Source: Sva-07 sp963707515
GTDB taxonomy: Bacteria; Actinomycetota; Acidimicrobiia; Acidimicrobiales; Ilumatobacteraceae
DNA length: 64,000 nt
Assembly: GCA_963707515.1 (NCBI GenBank)
Contig: CAVPQI010000001.1
Coordinates: 1,116,001-1,180,000, forward strand
Direction of reading: 5' to 3'
Shown: positions 60,443 to 64,000 of the stretch, one piece after another
How positions within the stretch are numbered: the stretch's first letter is position 1
Layout: every line of letters begins with the position of its first letter
The notes under the pieces: model-generated
Seen by the model: only the letters and a program-made list of their open reading frames with translations
Told to the model about the DNA's origin: nothing
Databases searched by the model: none
Translations under genes and position numbers: made by a program

Positions 60443-60910
60443 ATGCCGGCGACCCCCACCATCCGACGGCGCCGCACCCCGATCGTCGTCGTCGTCCTCG
60501 TCGTGGTCGGCGTCCTCGTCGCCGTCCGGCTGCGGACGAGGGCGACGCCGGCACTGCGAGCCGATCCGCCGACGTGGCCGCCGCTGCCGCCGCGCCCCGC
60601 CCAGCAGCGTGGAGCCGCCACCGACGCAGCAGCCGAGTCACCAGCCGGGTTGCCAGCCGAGATACCAGCCGACACGACGACGGTGAGCGCGACGGCCAAC
60701 GCCGCGCCGGTCGTCGCCGAGCCGGACACGGCGTGGGCGCCGCCCGACGACGACGGCAGCTGTCCGATCGGCTTCCCGATCAAGGTCAAGGCGACGTCGG
60801 GCATCTACCACCTGCCGAGCGGGCGGTTCTACGACCGCACCCACGCCGACCGTTGCTACGCCGACGAAGCCGCGGCGGCGGCGGACGGCTACCGTCGGTC
60901 GAAGACGTGA
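60443..60910 (+). CDS. Membrane-anchored sunset-domain protein
   Basis: 155 aa. A basic N-terminus (PTIRRRRTP) precedes one hydrophobic helix (about 13-29), a long Ala/Pro-rich linker, and a C-terminal sunset-type domain with IKVKATSGIYHLPSGRFYDR, DRCYADEAAAAADGYRRSKT. Two Cys residues could pair outside the membrane. The domain is widespread in actinobacterial secreted proteins with no known function. The next gene starts 25 bases downstream. Confidence 0.8.
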   Translation: MPATPTIRRRRTPIVVVVLVVVGVLVAVRLRTRATPALRADPPTWPPLPPRPAQQRGAATDAAAESPAGLPAEIPADTTTVSATANAAPVVAEPDTAWAPPDDDGSCPIGFPIKVKATSGIYHLPSGRFYDRTHADRCYADEAAAAADGYRRSKT

Positions 60911-60935
60911 GTGGAGAGATGGGAGCGAACACACG

Positions 60936-61127
60936 ATGAAGGTCACTGTCGATTTCGATATCTGCGCCTCGACCGGCGCCTGCACGCAGGTGTGCCCGGA
61001 GGTGTTCGAGATCCGCAGCGACGGATACCTCTACGTCCTCCAGGAAGAGCCCGGCCCGGAGCTGGCGGCGAAGGTCACCGACGCCGCCGACCTCTGCCCG
61101 ACCGGCGCCATCACCGTCGAGGAGTGA
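60936..61127 (+). CDS. Ferredoxin (single Fe-S cluster)
   Basis: 63 aa: VDFDICASTGACTQVCPEVFEI and LCPTGAITVEE. Four Cys (about 11, 17, 21 and 54) in Cx5Cx3C...C fit a single 4Fe-4S or 3Fe-4S cluster typical of small actinobacterial ferredoxins that serve P450 or oxidoreductase partners. No partner is adjacent. ATG 60936 follows GGAGAG-like sequence. Confidence 0.9.
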   Translation: MKVTVDFDICASTGACTQVCPEVFEIRSDGYLYVLQEEPGPELAAKVTDAADLCPTGAITVEE

Positions 61128-61158
61128 CCGTCGTGCGCCAACGCAGCGGCGACGCGCG

Positions 61159-61974
61159 GTGGGCGCCGTGAGCTTCTTCCGCCAACTCGACCGATCGTGG
61201 ACCGCCGCGTCGTCGATGCTCTGCGTCGGCCTCGACCCCGACGTCACGCGGATGCCCTTCCCGCTCGACGGTGTCCACGGCGCCACCGAGGAGTTCTGCA
61301 AGGCGATCATCGACGCCACCGCCGATCTCGCCTGCGCGTTCAAGCCGCAGATCGCCTACTTCGCCAGCCAGGGCGAAGAGCGCGCCCTGGAGCGCATCTG
61401 CGCCTACATCCGCGAGACGTACCCGGACGTGACGATCGTCCTCGACGCCAAGCGTGGCGACATCGGTTCGACCGCCGAGCACTACGCCCGCGAGGCGTTC
61501 GCCCGGTACGGCGCCCACGCCGTCACCGTCAACCCGTACATGGGGACCGACTCGGTGGCGCCGTACTTCGAGCATGGTGGCGCGGTGCTCGTCGTGTGCC
61601 GCACGAGCAATCCCGGCGGCGACGACTTCCAATCGCTGGTCCTCGACGGACGGCCGTTGTATGCCCACGTCGCCGAGCGGGTGGCGTCGGAATGGTCGCT
61701 GCTCGGCGAGTGCGGGCTCGTCGTCGGGGCGACGTACCCGAACGAGCTCGCCGACGTGCGCTCGATCGCCCCCGAGTTGCCGATCCTCGTGCCGGGCGTC
61801 GGCGCCCAGGGTGGCGATGTCGTCGCCGCCGTCGAGCACGGCGCTGCAGCCGACGGGCGTGGCCTGCTGGTCAGCTCCTCGCGGGCGATCCTCTACGCCA
61901 GCAACGGCACCGACTTCGCCGACGCCGCCCGCGCCGAAGCCGAACGCACCGCCGCCGCCCTCCGTCTCCCCTGA
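61159..61974 (+). CDS. pyrF: Orotidine 5'-phosphate decarboxylase
   Basis: 271 aa, type 2 enzyme. MLCVGLDPDVTRMPF, FKPQIAYFASQGEERALERI, VLDAKRGDIGSTAEHYA (catalytic Asp-Lys-Asp), VTVNPYMGTDSVAPYF and LVPGVGAQGGDV are typical. It makes UMP in pyrimidine synthesis. GTG 61159 is the first start; a second GTG at 61168 would give MSFFRQLDRSW, which aligns better with the family start. It converges on serA. Confidence 0.93.
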   Translation: MGAVSFFRQLDRSWTAASSMLCVGLDPDVTRMPFPLDGVHGATEEFCKAIIDATADLACAFKPQIAYFASQGEERALERICAYIRETYPDVTIVLDAKRGDIGSTAEHYAREAFARYGAHAVTVNPYMGTDSVAPYFEHGGAVLVVCRTSNPGGDDFQSLVLDGRPLYAHVAERVASEWSLLGECGLVVGATYPNELADVRSIAPELPILVPGVGAQGGDVVAAVEHGAAADGRGLLVSSSRAILYASNGTDFADAARAEAERTAAALRLP

Positions 61975-61983
61975 CCCGCGGCC

Positions 61984-62074
61984 GTCCCAGTTCACCCCGG
62001 CCGTCGGTGCTCCCCGGCCGTCCCGGTCCACCCCGGCCGTCTGCGCTCCCCGGTCGTCCCGGTTCACCCCGACC
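61984..62074. repeat. 36-bp tandem repeats after pyrF
   Basis: About 2.5 copies of GTCCCRGTTCACCCCGGCCG plus TCNGTGCTCCCCGGCC, 36 bases each, follow the pyrF stop. No gene overlaps. Confidence 0.75.
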
Positions 62075-62076
62075 AC

Positions 62077-62190
62077 CCGAAATTTGTCGGATTCGTGCCG
62101 GCTGGCGACCAGATCCGGACAAATGTGGGGCGACCTTCCGAAATTTGTCCGATGCGTGCCGCCAGGCGACAAGAACCGGACAAATTTCGG
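62077..62190. repeat. Two inverted-repeat elements between pyrF and serA
   Basis: Unit B (62138-62190) has perfect 14-bp arms, CCGAAATTTGTCCG and CGGACAAATTTCGG. Unit A (62077-about 62130) is a decayed copy of the same element. The AT-rich arms contrast with the GC-rich surroundings. They sit between convergent genes and may terminate both. Confidence 0.85.
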
Positions 62191-62244
62191 CAGTGCGTTC
62201 GACCGCCGGCCGTTCGACCGCCGGCCGTGGGGGCGGCGGGCGGG

Positions 62245-63828
62245 TCAGCCGGTGAGGGAGACGACGCTGGTGATGCCGGGGGCGGCGCGAAGGCCGTCGA
62301 GCACCTCGGCCGGGACGCGATCGCTCGGGGCGATGAGCATCACCGCGGTGTCGGAGCCGGGGACCCGGCTGACGTCCATGTCGGAGATGTTGACGCCGGC
62401 GTCGCCGAGCAGCGTGCCGACCGTGCCGATGACGCCCGGCCGGTCGTCGTTCTGGATGACGACCATGTAGTCGACCGGCGGCACGTCGAACGGCGTGCCG
62501 TCGATGTTGACGATCCGTTGCTCGCTGCGCGGGCCGCTGAGCGTGCCGCTGATCGAGTGCCCGCCGCCGCGAGATCGGATCAGGTTGACGAAGTCGGCCG
62601 ACGTCGCCGAGCGACACATCACGCACGTCGACGCCGTGCTCCTGCGCCCGCTGGGGGGCGTTGACGTAGGTGACCGGCTCGTCGGAGATCGCCCCGAAGA
62701 AGCCCTTCAGCACCGGCGAGTCGCGACGATGCGGGTGTCGTAGCCGCCGATCTCGCCCTCGACAGCAGATCTCGAGCTCGTTCGGCAACTCACCGACGAG
62801 CGACACGAACAGCCCGCCGAGGCGCTCGGCGAGCGGCAGGAACGGACGGATCGTCTCGCTGCGCCTCGGCGGCGTCGACGTTGACGGCGAACGGCACGAA
62901 CTCGCCGGCCAGCGCCAGCTGCACCATCGACGGCGATCGTGTCGCCGGCCTTGTCCTGGGCCTCGCGGGTGCTGGCACCGAGGTGCGGCGTGACGACGAC
63001 CGAGTCGAGCTCGAACAGCGGCGACTCGGTCATCGGCTCGGTCGACGAACACGTCGAGGGCGGCACCGGCGATCACGCCGTCGCGCAGGCACTCGGCGAG
63101 ATCCGGCTCGTCGACGATGCCGCCGCGGGCGACGTTGATCACGCGCAGGCGTCGGCTTCGCCTTGAGCAGCAGGTCGCGATCGATGAGGCCCGACGGTCT
63201 CGGGCGTCTTGGGCAGGTGGATGGTGAGGAAGTCGGACTCGGCGACGATCTGGTCGAGCGGCAGCAGCTCGACGCCCATCTTGCGTGCCCGCTCGGCTCG
63301 GACACGAACGGGTCGTACGCGACGAGCCGCATCCCGAAGCCCTCGCGCCCGGTCGGCGACGAGCTTGCCGATGCGCCCCAGGCCGACGATGCCGAGCGTC
63401 TTGTCGGCGAGTTCGACGCCCTCCCAGCGGGCTGCGCTCCCAGCGGCCGGCGACGAGCGGCGTCGTGCGCCTGCGGCACGTTGCGGGCCGGGCCAGCAGC
63501 AGCGCCATCGTGTGCTCGGCGGCCGAGACGATGTTGCTCTGCGGGGCGTTGACGACCATCACGCCGCGGGCGCGTGGCCGCGTCGACGTCGACGTTGTCG
63601 AGGCCGATGCCGGCGCCGGCCGACGACGATCAGGTCGCTGCCGGCGGCGAGCACGTCGTCGGTGACGTCGGTGGCCGAGCGGATGATCAGCGCGTGGGCG
63701 CCCCGCGATCGCCGACGAGCAGCTCGTCGGCGGACAGCCCGAGGCGGATGTCGACCTCGTGGCCGTCGGCGCGGAGGCGGTCGAGGCCCGCCGTCGGCGA
63801 TCTCTTCGGTGACCAGGATGCGAGCCAT
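62245..63828 (-). CDS. serA: D-3-phosphoglycerate dehydrogenase, multiply frameshifted
   Basis: Joined frames give about 527 aa: MARILVTEEIADGG, ALIIRSATDVTDDVLAAG, SDLIVVGRAGIGLDNVDVDAAT, MVVNAPQSNIVSAAEHTMALLL, GLGRIGK (NAD site), VINVARGGIVDEPDLAECL, VVVTPHLGASTREAQDKAG, and a C-terminal ACT domain VIQNDDRPGVIGTVGTLLGDAGV. It opens serine synthesis. I traced at least eight single-base indels between 62.6 and 63.8 kb, mostly insertions (for example extra bases near 63.79, 63.62, 63.57 and 63.43 kb). The ACT end is intact. The 171 bases between its start and the window end show no clear gene. Confidence 0.85.
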
Positions 63829-64000
63829 AGACCCTCATACCTATCTGACGCCGGTCGGCCGACACCACGACGTTTGACGAACCGTTCACCCGAGTGCCTG
63901 CGCCGTCCGAGTGCCACGTGTGGCGTGCCCCGCGCCGGGCACTCGTACGGCACGACACTCGGATGCGACGGTGCCGGTACGATCCGGGACGTGGTGGTGT

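Noticed and set aside
62245..63828. serA as a true pseudogene
   Set aside because: All motifs and the ACT domain are preserved across frames, and similar indels hit other essential genes; error is more likely than decay.

Overview
The window is about 70% GC, with codons ending mostly in G or C and gene families typical of actinobacteria: an F420-type nitroreductase, an IclR regulator divergent from leuCD, a sunset-domain protein, COG1470-like proteins next to a contractile injection system, and leader-peptide attenuation. I read it as a chromosomal segment of a high-GC actinobacterium, possibly an Ilumatobacter-like acidimicrobiid. The class is inferred from gene content only. I found no tRNA, rRNA, CRISPR array or insertion sequence.

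Layout. 1-27.8 kb holds a contractile injection system (eCIS, phage-tail-like). A + strand operon encodes three very large single-pass membrane proteins with extracytoplasmic carboxypeptidase-regulatory-like repeats. It converges on a long - strand operon: PAAR-like tip, sheath, two tubes, chaperone-like protein, DUF6760, third tube, a giant DUF4157 protein, LysM protein, VgrG/gpD hub, gp25, baseplate J, gpI-like protein, and a tail-anchored zinc-ribbon protein. The AAA+ ATPase is divergent on the + strand. I see no tail fibre, tape measure or tail terminator gene, which with the many membrane-spanning partners suggests a membrane-associated rather than freely released machine (inference). 27.8-32.4 kb is a semialdehyde dehydrogenase plus a copper module (merR, copA, copZ-like). 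32.4-37.6 kb has an acyltransferase/SGNH protein, a GNAT, an APH-like kinase, a DNA glycosylase and a conserved hypothetical. 37.6-42.6 kb carries cimA behind an isoleucine leader peptide, then leuB-ilvE. 42.6-46.5 kb has greA, a hydrolase, an ABC1 kinase and an FKBP lipoprotein. 46.5-50.2 kb is nadABC. 50.3-52.7 kb is modBC with a PadR regulator. 52.7-55.5 kb is an IclR regulator divergent from leuCD. 55.5-61.1 kb has a deazaflavin oxidoreductase, a YggT-like protein, a DEAD-box helicase, leuA behind a leucine leader peptide, a sunset-domain protein and a ferredoxin. 61.1-63.8 kb is pyrF and serA.

How it works together. Branched-chain amino acid synthesis is spread over four loci (cimA, leuB-ilvE, leuCD, leuA), each with visible control: two leader-peptide attenuators and one divergent IclR regulator. 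The copper module has a MerR-type promoter with a 19-bp spacer.

Sequence quality. Several stretches (12.4-15.4, 53.2-55.4 and 62.6-63.8 kb, plus isolated sites near 16.71, 20.31, 49.34, 51.36 and 57.09 kb) contain single-base indels, mostly one extra base, that break otherwise conserved and often essential genes. I treat these genes as functional and the breaks as probable assembly errors; spans are given from true start to true stop.
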